Below, one piece after another: positions 17,122-26,543 of a stretch of 64,000 nt of DNA. The position numbers and the translations under genes are program-made. Within the stretch, counting starts at the first letter, position 1; each line of letters starts with the position of its first letter. Under the pieces are notes generated by a model. The model was not told the DNA's origin. It ran no database searches and saw only the letters and a list, made by a program, of their open reading frames with translations. Source of the DNA: DASUGC01 sp035606665 (lineage in GTDB: Bacteria > Acidobacteriota > Vicinamibacteria > Vicinamibacterales > SCN-69-37); assembly GCA_035606665.1 (NCBI GenBank), contig DATNEY010000047.1, positions 1 to 64,000 of the forward strand, in the 5' to 3' direction.

Positions 17122-18153
17122 ATGCCTGCTGAGAAACTGAACGTCCTCGTCACCGGCGGAGCCGGATTCATTGGATCGAACTTCGTGCGCTGGGCGCACA
17201 ACCGCCATTCCGACTGGCACATCACGACGCTCGACAAGCTGACTTACGCGGGCCGCATCGAGAACCTGAACGAGGTGATTGACAGCCCGCGGCACCGCTT
17301 CGTCAAGGGGGACATCGCGGACGCGGCCGTTGCGCGGCCGCTCGTCCGCGAGTCGCATCTCGTGGTGCACTTCGCGGCCGAGACCCACGTGGATCGGTCG
17401 CTGATGGCGGCCGGGGACTTCATCCACACGGACGTCCAGGGCACCTTCGTGCTGCTCGAAGCGGCCCGCGAAGCGTCCAACCTGCGCCGTTTCGTCCAGA
17501 TTTCGACGGACGAGGTCTACGGCAGCGTCCCGACGGGACACAGCGTCGAGACCGACGAGCTCAAGCCGCGCAATCCGTACTCGGCGAGCAAAGCCGCGGC
17601 GGATCGGCTCGCCTACAGTTACTGGGCCAGTTACAACGTCCCGATCGTGATTACCCGGGCGTCGAACAACTACGGACCAAATCAGTTTCCCGAGAAGGTC
17701 ATCCCGCTCTTCATTACCAATGCGATCGACAGCCTGCCGTTGCCGTTGTACGGCGACGGCCTGAACGTCCGCGACTGGCTGCACGTGGACGACCACTGCA
17801 CCGGCATCCAGACCGTGATCGATTCGGGCACGAACGGCGAGGTCTACAACATCGGCGGAGGCAATGAAGTCCCGAACGTCGAGTTGACGCGAAAAATCCT
17901 TGCGCTCTCGAACCGGCCCGCGTCGCTGATCAAGCCCGTGGCGGATCGTCCCGGTCACGACCGCCGCTATGCGCTCAGCACGGGCAAGCTGCGGAAGCTC
18001 GGGTGGGCGCCCGCCGTCGCCTTCGAGGCGGGTCTGGCTGAGACCGTCAAGTGGTACCACGACAACGAATGGTGGTGGCGGGCGATCAAGGAACAAGATG
18101 CGGCGTTCCGCGCCTATCATCAGGCTCAGTACGGCTCGCGGCCCCCGGCCTGA
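17122..18153 (+). CDS. rfbB: dTDP-glucose 4,6-dehydratase
   Basis: Converts dTDP-glucose to dTDP-4-keto-6-deoxyglucose, the entry point for rhamnose and other 6-deoxy sugars. 343 residues, an extended SDR. Seen: Rossmann motif VTGGAGFIGSNFVRW (residues 10-24), HFAAETHVDRS, the dehydratase-specific ISTDEVYGS (Asp-Glu pair), YSASKAAAD (Tyr/Lys) and GDGLNVRDWLHVDDHC. No rfbA, rfbC or rfbD accompanies it; the next gene is another sugar SDR. The final residues are rich in Trp, typical for RfbB. Confidence 0.95.
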   Translation: MPAEKLNVLVTGGAGFIGSNFVRWAHNRHSDWHITTLDKLTYAGRIENLNEVIDSPRHRFVKGDIADAAVARPLVRESHLVVHFAAETHVDRSLMAAGDFIHTDVQGTFVLLEAAREASNLRRFVQISTDEVYGSVPTGHSVETDELKPRNPYSASKAAADRLAYSYWASYNVPIVITRASNNYGPNQFPEKVIPLFITNAIDSLPLPLYGDGLNVRDWLHVDDHCTGIQTVIDSGTNGEVYNIGGGNEVPNVELTRKILALSNRPASLIKPVADRPGHDRRYALSTGKLRKLGWAPAVAFEAGLAETVKWYHDNEWWWRAIKEQDAAFRAYHQAQYGSRPPA

Positions 18154-18158
18154 CGCGC

Positions 18159-19127
18159 ATGCTCGCAGGAACGACCCTGGTCACCGGCGCGACCGGATTC
18201 GCCGGCAGTCACCTTCTCGACAAGCTGGCCGATTGCGCACCGCTCATCGCGTGGCACCGGCCCAAGGGCCATCCCCCCGATCCCAATCGGCATCTCGACT
18301 GGAGGTCCGTCGACCTACTCGACGCCGCGGAGGTCGCTCACGCCGTCGCTGACTCGGCACCGTCGCAGATCTTCCATCTGGCCGGAGCGCCACAGGTCGC
18401 CTCGTCGTTCAGGAGCGCCATCGAACATCTGCAGACGAACGTGATGGGCACCCACAACCTGCTCGAGGCCGTCAGGAAATCCGGCCGTCCCTGTCGGGTA
18501 CTGGTCGTCACGTCCGCGCAGGTATATCAGGCGAGTGACGAGCCAATCGACGAAAGCGCCCCTCTCGTGCCGGCCTCGCCCTACGGGCTCTCGAAGCTCG
18601 GCGAGGACCAGCTGGCCACGCGGGCCTGCGAAGACGATGGGCTGGACGTCGTGATCGCGCGGCCCTTCAACCACGCCGGGCCGCGGCAGAGCGCGGCCTA
18701 TGCTGTGTCGAGTTTCGCGCGGCAGATTGCGCGCATTGAAGCCGGACTCGCCCCGCCCGAGCTGCTCGTCGGGAACCTCGAGACCCGCCGCGACATGACC
18801 GATGTCCGCGACGTCGTCGAGGCCTACGAATTGATGATGCAGCACGCTCCGGCCGGCCGGCCGTTCAATATCTGCTCCGGACGCGCCTGGCGCATCGGGG
18901 ATTTGCTGGACGAACTGCTCCACCTGGCGCGCGTGCCGATCACGGTGCGGCTCGACGCGGACCGCCTCCGCCCCTCCGACACGCCCGTGCTCCAGGGCGA
19001 CGCCACACGCATCCGTTCGGAGCTGGGCTGGACACCCAGGATCAGGGTCGAGCAGATGCTGTCAGATACGCTCGAGTGGTGGCGACAGCAGACAACCAAC
19101 AACCTGCAACCTACAACCAACAACTGA
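18159..19127 (+). CDS. NAD-dependent sugar epimerase/reductase (Rmd-like SDR)
   Basis: 322-residue extended SDR. Seen: VTGATGFAGSHLLD (residues 8-21), HLAGAPQVASSF, the catalytic VTSAQVYQ and YGLSKLGED (Tyr/Lys), and the RPFNHAGPRQ motif shared with GDP-4-keto-6-deoxymannose reductases. It follows rfbB by 5 nt, so a role in reducing the 4-keto product of RfbB is plausible but unproven. The last 11 residues (TTNNLQPTTNN) are encoded by the tandem heptamer array at 19092 rather than by normal gene sequence, so the natural C-terminus may once have been shorter. Confidence 0.85.
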   Translation: MLAGTTLVTGATGFAGSHLLDKLADCAPLIAWHRPKGHPPDPNRHLDWRSVDLLDAAEVAHAVADSAPSQIFHLAGAPQVASSFRSAIEHLQTNVMGTHNLLEAVRKSGRPCRVLVVTSAQVYQASDEPIDESAPLVPASPYGLSKLGEDQLATRACEDDGLDVVIARPFNHAGPRQSAAYAVSSFARQIARIEAGLAPPELLVGNLETRRDMTDVRDVVEAYELMMQHAPAGRPFNICSGRAWRIGDLLDELLHLARVPITVRLDADRLRPSDTPVLQGDATRIRSELGWTPRIRVEQMLSDTLEWWRQQTTNNLQPTTNN

Positions 19128-19177
19128 GGCCACGGAGCCTGCAGTCCTTTGCAGGGTGTTGGTCGCAGGTTGCAGGT
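19092..19177. repeat. Heptamer array with inverted arm between convergent genes
   Basis: Five ACAACCW-type 7-bp units (19092-19126) run through the end of the SDR gene and include its stop codon. After a CCTGCA/TGCAGG hairpin (near 19138-19155) come three inverted units TGTTGGT, CGCAGGT and TGCAGGT (19157-19177), ending just before the htpX stop. The same heptamer family recurs at 33631-33699. Confidence 0.85.
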
Positions 19178-19180
19178 TAT

Positions 19181-20017
19181 TTAGGCTCTGAATTCCATCA
19201 GCGCTTTGACGCGGGCTTCAGTTGGCGGGTGACTCGAGAACAAGCCCATCAGGCCCTGCCCGCTGAACGGCTTCATGATGAACATGTGCGCCGTCGCGGG
19301 ATTTGCGTCCATCGGGACCTGCTTCACGGCTGACTCAATCTTGCGGAGCGCGAGCGCCAGTCCCATCGGCGACCCGACGATTTCCGCGCCGCCCCGATCG
19401 GCCGCGAATTCGCGCTGCCTTGAAATCGCCGCCTGAATCAGCATCGCGGCGAAGGGCGCGAGAATCATCATCGCGAGCAGCGCAAGCGGATTGGATCCCT
19501 CGCGATCGTCACTGCGGCCGCCGCCAAAGAACGCGGCGAATCTCGCCATCTGCGCCAGCATCATGATCGCCGCCGCGAGCGTCGCCGCCACGGTGCTGAT
19601 CAGGATGTCCCGATGCTTGACATGCGCGAGCTCGTGCGCGATCACGCCCTCGAGCTCGCTCTGCGAGAGCAGCCGCATGATGCCTTCCGTCGCGGCGACG
19701 GCGGCGTGCTGGGGATTGCGGCCGGTCGCAAATGCGTTCGGTGACATGTCCGGAATGACGTAGACCTTGGGCATCGGCAGGCCGGCCTTCTGCGCCAGGT
19801 TGCGCGTCAGCGAATGGAGCGGATGCCCTTCGCCCACTTCGGTCGCCCGGTACATCCGCAGAACGATCTTGTCGGAGAACCAGTAGCTGCCAACATTCAT
19901 CACCAGCGCCACACCGAACGCCAGTACCAGTCCCTGTTGGCCGCCCATCGCGCCGCCCGCGAGAATGACCAGGCCACTCAAGAACGCGAGCAGTGCCGCC
20001 GTCTTCAATCCACTCAT
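19181..20017 (-). CDS. htpX: Zinc metalloprotease HtpX
   Basis: Inner-membrane M48 protease involved in membrane-protein quality control. 278 residues from ATG 20017, chosen because it starts 7 nt after the upstream M20 stop. Seen: two N-terminal helices (about residues 5-45), the zinc motif HELAH with a downstream REFAADRGGAE segment supplying the third ligand, two further hydrophobic helices between them, and the ending SSHPPTEARVKAL typical of the family. Probably co-transcribed with the M20 peptidase. Confidence 0.95.
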   Translation of the reverse strand: MSGLKTAALLAFLSGLVILAGGAMGGQQGLVLAFGVALVMNVGSYWFSDKIVLRMYRATEVGEGHPLHSLTRNLAQKAGLPMPKVYVIPDMSPNAFATGRNPQHAAVAATEGIMRLLSQSELEGVIAHELAHVKHRDILISTVAATLAAAIMMLAQMARFAAFFGGGRSDDREGSNPLALLAMMILAPFAAMLIQAAISRQREFAADRGGAEIVGSPMGLALALRKIESAVKQVPMDANPATAHMFIMKPFSGQGLMGLFSSHPPTEARVKALMEFRA

Positions 20018-20024
20018 CTCTTGT

Positions 20025-21179
20025 TCAACTCCCCCATCCATTATCGCCGAGCCGTCCAAGCAGCCCAGCCAGGAGCGCGGCGCGTACCGCCAGATCCTTG
20101 ATGATCACGTGCTCATGGGCGGCGTGCGCACCGTCTCCAACGGCTCCTAGGCCGTCAAGCGTTGGGACGCCAAGCGCCGCGGTGAAGTTCCCGTCGGATC
20201 CGCCGCCGGTCGCGCCTTCCTCGAGCATCCAGCCATGTTCGGCCGCCACGACACTTGCAAGCTCGAACAGTCTCGCCACGCCCGCGGTTCGTTCCATCGG
20301 CGGCCGATTCACTCCGCCCGTGACGGTCACTTTGATTCGCGCATCGCCCGCGCGAAGCGCGGCAAATGCATGCTCGACGAGCGGACCGTCCTCGAGCTTC
20401 CCGATGCGCACGTCGACGAGCGCACGCGCGTGCTCGGCGACGACGTTCGGCCGCGTCCCACCGCTGATCACACCGACATTGATCGTGAGGCCTCTCGCCG
20501 GATCGGCGAACCCATGCAGTCGCGAGACGATCTCCGCCAGCGCGTGGATCGCGCTGGCGCCGGAGGCCGGCGCGACGCCCGCATGGGCCGGCACGCCGTG
20601 CACGTCGATCTCGAACTCGGCGACGCCCTTGCGCGCGGTCTTGATGGCGCCGCCCGCCAGCGCTGGTTCGAGCACGAGGACGGCGGCGCTCTCGCGGGCC
20701 ATCGATTCGATCAACGCCCGCGACGACGCGCTGCCGGTTTCCTCATCGGATGTTGCGAGGAGCGTGATCCGCGGCCGAGACGGTGACGGCACCATCGCCT
20801 GCACGACCGCGATGGCATTCACGGCAATGGCGAGGCCCGCCTTCATGTCGTAGACGCCCGGCCCGTACAAACGGCCATCGCGAACCTCGACAGGCTGACG
20901 ATCGAGTTGGCCGAGGGGATACACCGTGTCGAAGTGACCGAGCACGAGCACTGGCGGCCCGCCGCCGTCCCACGCGGCCACGATGTGCGGCGCCGCCAAC
21001 GAATCGGGCTGCGGCCGTGTGACGCGGCCGCCCGCATCCTCGAGTGCTGCCACCAGCGTGGCCGCGCATCGCTGGAGCGCGACGACGTCACCGCTCGGCG
21101 ATTCGATGCTTGCAAGATCTCGCGTGAGTCCGAGGAGAGCGTCCTGCCGAAGCGCGGAGACTCGTACCAATTCGTTCAC
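20025..21179 (-). CDS. M20 family metallopeptidase (carboxypeptidase G2-like)
   Basis: Di-zinc exopeptidase that removes C-terminal residues or deacylates amino acids; exact substrate unknown. 384 residues from GTG 21179. Seen: LGHFDTVYPLG (metal ligand), GVYDMKAGLA (bridging Asp), SDEETGSASSR (catalytic and ligand Glu), a lid dimerisation domain containing GVPAHAGVAPASGASA, and the terminal HEHVIIKDL His ligand. No signal peptide, so probably cytoplasmic. htpX follows directly. Confidence 0.9.
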   Translation of the reverse strand: MNELVRVSALRQDALLGLTRDLASIESPSGDVVALQRCAATLVAALEDAGGRVTRPQPDSLAAPHIVAAWDGGGPPVLVLGHFDTVYPLGQLDRQPVEVRDGRLYGPGVYDMKAGLAIAVNAIAVVQAMVPSPSRPRITLLATSDEETGSASSRALIESMARESAAVLVLEPALAGGAIKTARKGVAEFEIDVHGVPAHAGVAPASGASAIHALAEIVSRLHGFADPARGLTINVGVISGGTRPNVVAEHARALVDVRIGKLEDGPLVEHAFAALRAGDARIKVTVTGGVNRPPMERTAGVARLFELASVVAAEHGWMLEEGATGGGSDGNFTAALGVPTLDGLGAVGDGAHAAHEHVIIKDLAVRAALLAGLLGRLGDNGWGS

Positions 21180-21184
21180 AGCCG

Positions 21185-21191
21185 TATAATA
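21185..21191. promoter_or_regulatory. Palindromic bidirectional -10 element
   Basis: The 7-bp TATAATA reads TATAAT toward the plus-strand gene (start GTG 21197) and TATTAT toward the minus-strand M20 gene (start GTG 21179). In each direction exactly 6 nt separate the hexamer from a GTG start codon, so both transcripts should begin at or next to their start codon. Confidence 0.55.
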
Positions 21192-21196
21192 CCGGT

Positions 21197-21733
21197 GTGT
21201 TTCGTCGACCTCGGTGCATGGCGTTGGCGATCGCGTTCAGTGCGTTGACGCTCGACAGGGCATTCCTTGCCGCGCAGGCCACGACGCCGGTACCGAAGCC
21301 GTCGCCGTTTCCGACGAGCACGCCCGCGCCGCCATCGACCTCGAAGCCGGCCCCGGGCACGCCTGTGTCACCGCAGGATGGCGGCAACGTCGATCCGCGT
21401 CTCGCCGGCGTGCCGATCTATCCCGGCGCCGAACTCCTGACGAGCTTCGACACGGGGCGCGGACAATGGGTGTTCACGCTCGGCACCGACATGCCGTACT
21501 CGGACATCGTGGCCTACTACAAGACTCAGATGCGGACGTCCGGCACCGAGGTCTTCAGGACACCGCTGATGCATCAGTTCGATCTCGGGCCGTTTCGCGC
21601 CGAGACGATGACCTACCGGCCGGCGGTCGTGGTGAAGGACTACAGCACGGACGGCCAGGGCTTCCTGCACGTGACAGGGACGAGCGAAAAAAGATTCCGA
21701 ACAGTTATTCAGATCGTACCGGCCACAAAGTAG
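21197..21733 (+). CDS. Exported protein of unknown function
   Basis: 178 residues from GTG 21197; ATG 21218 is an alternative, but it would drop the basic RRPR n-region of the signal peptide. A hydrophobic signal ends near residue 27 (LAAQA). A Pro/Ser/Thr-rich linker (about residues 28-60) leads to a compact domain with GVPIYPGAELLTSFDTGRG, a VAYYKTQMRTSG helix and a beta-rich end. The YPGA plus YYKxQM arrangement recurs in small periplasmic proteins, but I cannot name the family. Convergent with thiC. Confidence 0.75.
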   Translation: MFRRPRCMALAIAFSALTLDRAFLAAQATTPVPKPSPFPTSTPAPPSTSKPAPGTPVSPQDGGNVDPRLAGVPIYPGAELLTSFDTGRGQWVFTLGTDMPYSDIVAYYKTQMRTSGTEVFRTPLMHQFDLGPFRAETMTYRPAVVVKDYSTDGQGFLHVTGTSEKRFRTVIQIVPATK

Positions 21734-21776
21734 ACAAGAGAACACATGAAGGAGTGAAGGAAGTGAAGTGTGTGCC

Positions 21777-23435
<1,659 letters not shown>

Positions 23436-23443
23436 CGGAACGA

Positions 23444-23449
23444 ATACTA
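23444..23449 (-). promoter_or_regulatory. Putative -10 element for thiC
   Basis: On the minus strand TAGTAT ends 8 nt before the thiC ATG, just inside the repeat array edge. It would give a leader of 0-2 nt, leaving no room for a riboswitch. Confidence 0.3.
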
Positions 23450-23457
23450 GCAAGTCC

Positions 23458-23606
23458 GGAGTCCAGGGTGCACGGTCCAAAGTTCGTTCAGAGTTCCGCG
23501 TCCTGGACTCTCTGACGAACCTTGGACTCCGAACGAACCTTGGACCCTCGGACGAACCCTGGACCCTCGGACGAACCCTGGACCCTGGCCCCCCGGACCC
23601 TGGACT
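23458..23606. repeat. Tandem array of about 19-bp units with inverted copies, upstream of thiC
   Basis: Four units of the type GACGAACCCTGGACCCTCG (17-20 bp) occupy 23514-23588. An inverted copy lies at 23474-23489 (15 of 16 bases complementary to 23531-23546), and outer arms AGTCCAGGGT 23460-23469 and ACCCTGGACT 23597-23606 match perfectly. The array ends 3 nt before the rlmI stop codon. Confidence 0.85.
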
Positions 23607-23608
23607 GC

Positions 23609-24796
23609 TCATGAGAGTTTCCTCAACACGAAGCACTTGAGGTAATGCGTCTCCGGCACGTTGAGCAGAATCGGATGGTCGCGTGCCTGTGCCCGCTTCT
23701 CGACCACCGTCACGGTGGCGTGCGCATCGGCGGCCGCCTCCTCGAGGACCTGGTGAAACAGCTCCTCCCGCATGTGGTACGAGCACGTACACGTCATCAG
23801 GCAGCCGCCCGGCGTCAGGATCTTCAGCGCGCGCAGGTTGATCTCCTTGTACCCGGCGGCCGCGCGCTCGACCGAAGCCTTGTTCTTGGCGAACGCCGGC
23901 GGGTCGAGGACAATGGTGTCGAATCGCTCACGCGCGATCTCGAGCTCCCGCAGGATGTCGAAAGCATTGCCCTCCTGCGCGTCGACATTCCCCGCCCCAT
24001 TTCGCTCAGCGTTTGCCCGGGTAGCGCCCACCGCAGCTGCGGAGGAATCAAGCGCCAGCACTGATTCGCATCGGGCGGCCATCCGCAGAGCAAAGCCTCC
24101 GTTGTAGGTGAACGCATCGAGGGCTCGGCCGCGCGCATATCGCGATGCCGCTTCATGGTTCTCGCGCTGATCGAGGAAGAGACCGGTCTTCTGGCCAAGC
24201 CGGACATCGACCGTGTAGGACACCGGCCCTTCGCGCACCTCGATCCCGTCCGGCACGTCGCCGGCCACGACTGCGACCGACTCTTCGAGCCCCTCGAGCC
24301 GCCGCACTTTTTGATCGTTTCTGGCCAGAATGCCGACGGGCGTCAACAGTTGGGTGAGGATCTCCCCCACCATCTTCATCCGGCGGTCCATCGCCTGGGT
24401 CAGGGCCTGCATGACGACGACGCGGCCGGCGCCGTCGCCGTACACGTCGACAATCAGCCCCGGAAGCCGGTCGGACTCGGCATTGACCGCCCGCCAGGCC
24501 GTGGCGTCGATCCCGAGCGACTGTCTGAACGCGAGCGCCGCCTCGATGCGCGCCGTGAGCATGGCGCGTTCGGCCCGCTCGCCGGCAACGTCTTCCTGAC
24601 CGAGAAACCTGAGAGAGATCTGGGACTCACTACTCCAGAATCCGCTGCCGAGCGGCCGGCCGCGTTCCGACATCACGCGGACGAGGTCACCCGGCTCAGC
24701 CGAGGACTCGCGAATATCGGATCGATAGATCCATGGGTGGCCGTGACGCAGGCGCTCGGCGCCTCGCGCCGAAATGGTCACGGACGGTGGAGACAT
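23609..24796 (-). CDS. rlmI: Class I rRNA methyltransferase, RlmI family (PUA + SAM domain)
   Basis: Predicted S-adenosylmethionine-dependent 23S rRNA cytosine-C5 methyltransferase. 395 residues from ATG 24796, preferred over 24811 because a TACGAT hexamer ends 6 nt upstream. Seen: N-terminal PUA domain with RHGHPWIYRSDI and GFWSSESQISLRFL, a VGILARNDQKVRRLEGL linker, then the Rossmann part LDAFTYNGGFALRMA, the catalytic FDTIVLDPPAFAKNK and the TCTCSYHMREELF block. Divergent from rpiB; exact target site is inference. Confidence 0.88.
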   Translation of the reverse strand: MSPPSVTISARGAERLRHGHPWIYRSDIRESSAEPGDLVRVMSERGRPLGSGFWSSESQISLRFLGQEDVAGERAERAMLTARIEAALAFRQSLGIDATAWRAVNAESDRLPGLIVDVYGDGAGRVVVMQALTQAMDRRMKMVGEILTQLLTPVGILARNDQKVRRLEGLEESVAVVAGDVPDGIEVREGPVSYTVDVRLGQKTGLFLDQRENHEAASRYARGRALDAFTYNGGFALRMAARCESVLALDSSAAAVGATRANAERNGAGNVDAQEGNAFDILRELEIARERFDTIVLDPPAFAKNKASVERAAAGYKEINLRALKILTPGGCLMTCTCSYHMREELFHQVLEEAAADAHATVTVVEKRAQARDHPILLNVPETHYLKCFVLRKLS

Positions 24797-24802
24797 CCGA
24801 GC

Positions 24803-24808
24803 ATCGTA
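24803..24808 (-). promoter_or_regulatory. Putative -10 element for rlmI (leaderless layout)
   Basis: Minus strand TACGAT ends 6 nt before ATG 24796. No Shine-Dalgarno is visible. It helps choose this ATG over the upstream in-frame ATG at 24811. Confidence 0.4.
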
Positions 24809-24836
24809 CATCGCGAGGGAGTTGCGCGAGCGGCCT

Positions 24837-24842
24837 TATACT
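24837..24842 (+). promoter_or_regulatory. Putative -10 element (TATACT) for rpiB-glyA-dinG
   Basis: TATACT ends 7 nt before the rpiB ATG with no ribosome binding site between them, predicting a leaderless transcript. Confidence 0.45.
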
Positions 24843-24849
24843 TCCGTGC

Positions 24850-25296
24850 ATGCGCATTGCGCTCGGCGCCGATCACGCCGGCATTCACCTCAAAGCGGAC
24901 ATCAGGAAGCTGCTGGACGAGCGCGGCATCCAGTACAAGGACTTCGGGACGGAGACAGACGCGTCGGTGGACTACCCCGATTTCGCCAGCGCCGTCGCCC
25001 ACGCGGTCGCCGGTGGCGAGTTCGACCGCGGCCTGCTGTTCTGCGGCTCGGGGATCGGCATGGCGATCGCGGCGAACAAGATCGCCGGCATCCGAGCGGC
25101 GCCGATCGTCGACGAGACGTCGGCGCGGCTCAGTCGCGAACACAACGATGCAAACGTCCTCGCGCTCGGGGAGCGGCTCACGCCGCCGGATCTCGCGCGG
25201 CGTATCGTCTCTATCTTTCTTGACACGCCATTCGGCGGCGGCCGCCACCAGCGCCGCGTGGACAAAATCTCCGCTCTCGACAACCACACATCATGA
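24850..25296 (+). CDS. rpiB: Ribose-5-phosphate isomerase B
   Basis: Interconverts ribose 5-phosphate and ribulose 5-phosphate in the pentose phosphate pathway. 148 residues, the normal length. Seen: GADHAGIHLKADI (residues 7-19), the catalytic Cys in LLFCGSGIGMAIAANK, and REHNDANVLALG. Its stop overlaps the glyA ATG (ATGA), a pairing of rpiB with glyA found in several phyla. Confidence 0.95.
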   Translation: MRIALGADHAGIHLKADIRKLLDERGIQYKDFGTETDASVDYPDFASAVAHAVAGGEFDRGLLFCGSGIGMAIAANKIAGIRAAPIVDETSARLSREHNDANVLALGERLTPPDLARRIVSIFLDTPFGGGRHQRRVDKISALDNHTS

Positions 25297-26543
25297 GCTA
25301 CCTACGATCGGCCGATCCCGATATCGCCGCGGCAATCCAGCACGAAGCCCAGCGCCAGGAAGAGGGCCTCGAGCTCATCGCATCCGAAAACTTCACGAGC
25401 CGGGCCGTCATGGAAGCCATGGGCTCGGTGATGACGAACAAATACGCCGAGGGCTATCCAGGTAAGCGGTACTACGGCGGCTGTGAGTTCGTGGACGTCG
25501 CGGAAACGCTCGCCATCGATCGCGCGAAGCAGCTCTTCGGCGCCGATCACGCGAACGTGCAGCCGCACTCCGGCGCGCAGGCCAACATGTCGGTGTACGT
25601 CGCCATGCTGAAACCGGGCGACACGATTCTCGGCATGAATCTCGCGCACGGCGGCCACCTCACGCACGGCCACCCGCTCAATTTCTCCGGCAAGTTCTAC
25701 ACGATCATTCCCTACGGCGTCCGCAAGGAAGACGAGCGGCTGGATTACGAGGAGTTCGAACGCCTCGCGCACGAGCACAAACCGAAGATGATCGTCATCG
25801 GCGCCAGCGCCTATCCGCGTCAGTTCGATTTCGCGCGGATGCGGAAGGTCGCGGACGCCGTCGGATCGCTCGTGATGACGGACATGGCGCACATCGCCGG
25901 ACTCGTCGCCGCCGGTGCGCATCCGAGCCCCGTGCCCTACTCGGATTTCGTGACGACCACAACCCACAAGACACTGCGCGGGCCGCGCGGCGGAATGGTG
26001 CTGTGCCGGTCCCAGTTCGCGAAGGAGATCGATCGAGCGGTCTTCCCGGGCGTACAGGGAGGCCCCTTGATGCACGTCATCGCGGCGAAGGCGGTCTGCT
26101 TCAAGGAAGCCCTCGCGCCGGAGTTCCGCGACTACCAGCAGCAGATCGTGACCAACGCCTCTCGGATGGCGAAGACGATCGGTGCCGCCGGCTTCCGGCT
26201 CGTCAGCGGCGGCACCGACAACCACATGATGCTGGTGGACGTGTTCTCGCGAGGGCTGACGGGCAAGGTGGCCGAGGCCGCGCTTGGGCGGGCCGGCATC
26301 ACCGTCAACAAGAACGCGATTCCGTTCGATCAGAATCCACCCATGACGGCGAGCGGCATCCGCATCGGTACGCCGGCCGTGACGACCCGCGGAATGCGCG
26401 AAACCGAAATGGACACGATCGCGCGGCTCATCGTTCGCGCACTCGAAACCCCGGGGGACGCCGCCGTGGCAGCGGCGGTCAAGACGGACGTGGAAGCGCT
26501 CTGCCGCGCCTTCCCACTGAACGCCGATCTGGTACGTCAGTGA
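25293..26543 (+). CDS. glyA: Serine hydroxymethyltransferase
   Basis: PLP enzyme that interconverts serine and glycine and charges tetrahydrofolate with a one-carbon unit. 416 residues. Seen: LELIASENFTSRAVMEAMGS, NKYAEGYPGKRYYGG, and the PLP-lysine region TTTTHKTLRGPRGG. Coupled to rpiB through ATGA and to the dinG-like helicase through GTGA. Confidence 0.97.
   Translation: MSYLRSADPDIAAAIQHEAQRQEEGLELIASENFTSRAVMEAMGSVMTNKYAEGYPGKRYYGGCEFVDVAETLAIDRAKQLFGADHANVQPHSGAQANMSVYVAMLKPGDTILGMNLAHGGHLTHGHPLNFSGKFYTIIPYGVRKEDERLDYEEFERLAHEHKPKMIVIGASAYPRQFDFARMRKVADAVGSLVMTDMAHIAGLVAAGAHPSPVPYSDFVTTTTHKTLRGPRGGMVLCRSQFAKEIDRAVFPGVQGGPLMHVIAAKAVCFKEALAPEFRDYQQQIVTNASRMAKTIGAAGFRLVSGGTDNHMMLVDVFSRGLTGKVAEAALGRAGITVNKNAIPFDQNPPMTASGIRIGTPAVTTRGMRETEMDTIARLIVRALETPGDAAVAAAVKTDVEALCRAFPLNADLVRQ

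Noticed and set aside
21747..21770. Possible tenth array (TGAAGGAG-like units) between the 21197 gene and thiC
   Set aside because: Only about three imperfect units of 7-9 bp with no inverted arm; too short to separate from chance.
23436..23608. TPP riboswitch before thiC
   Set aside because: The conserved thi-box words (CTGAGA, ACCTGATC-like) are not found on the minus strand; the space is a tandem repeat.
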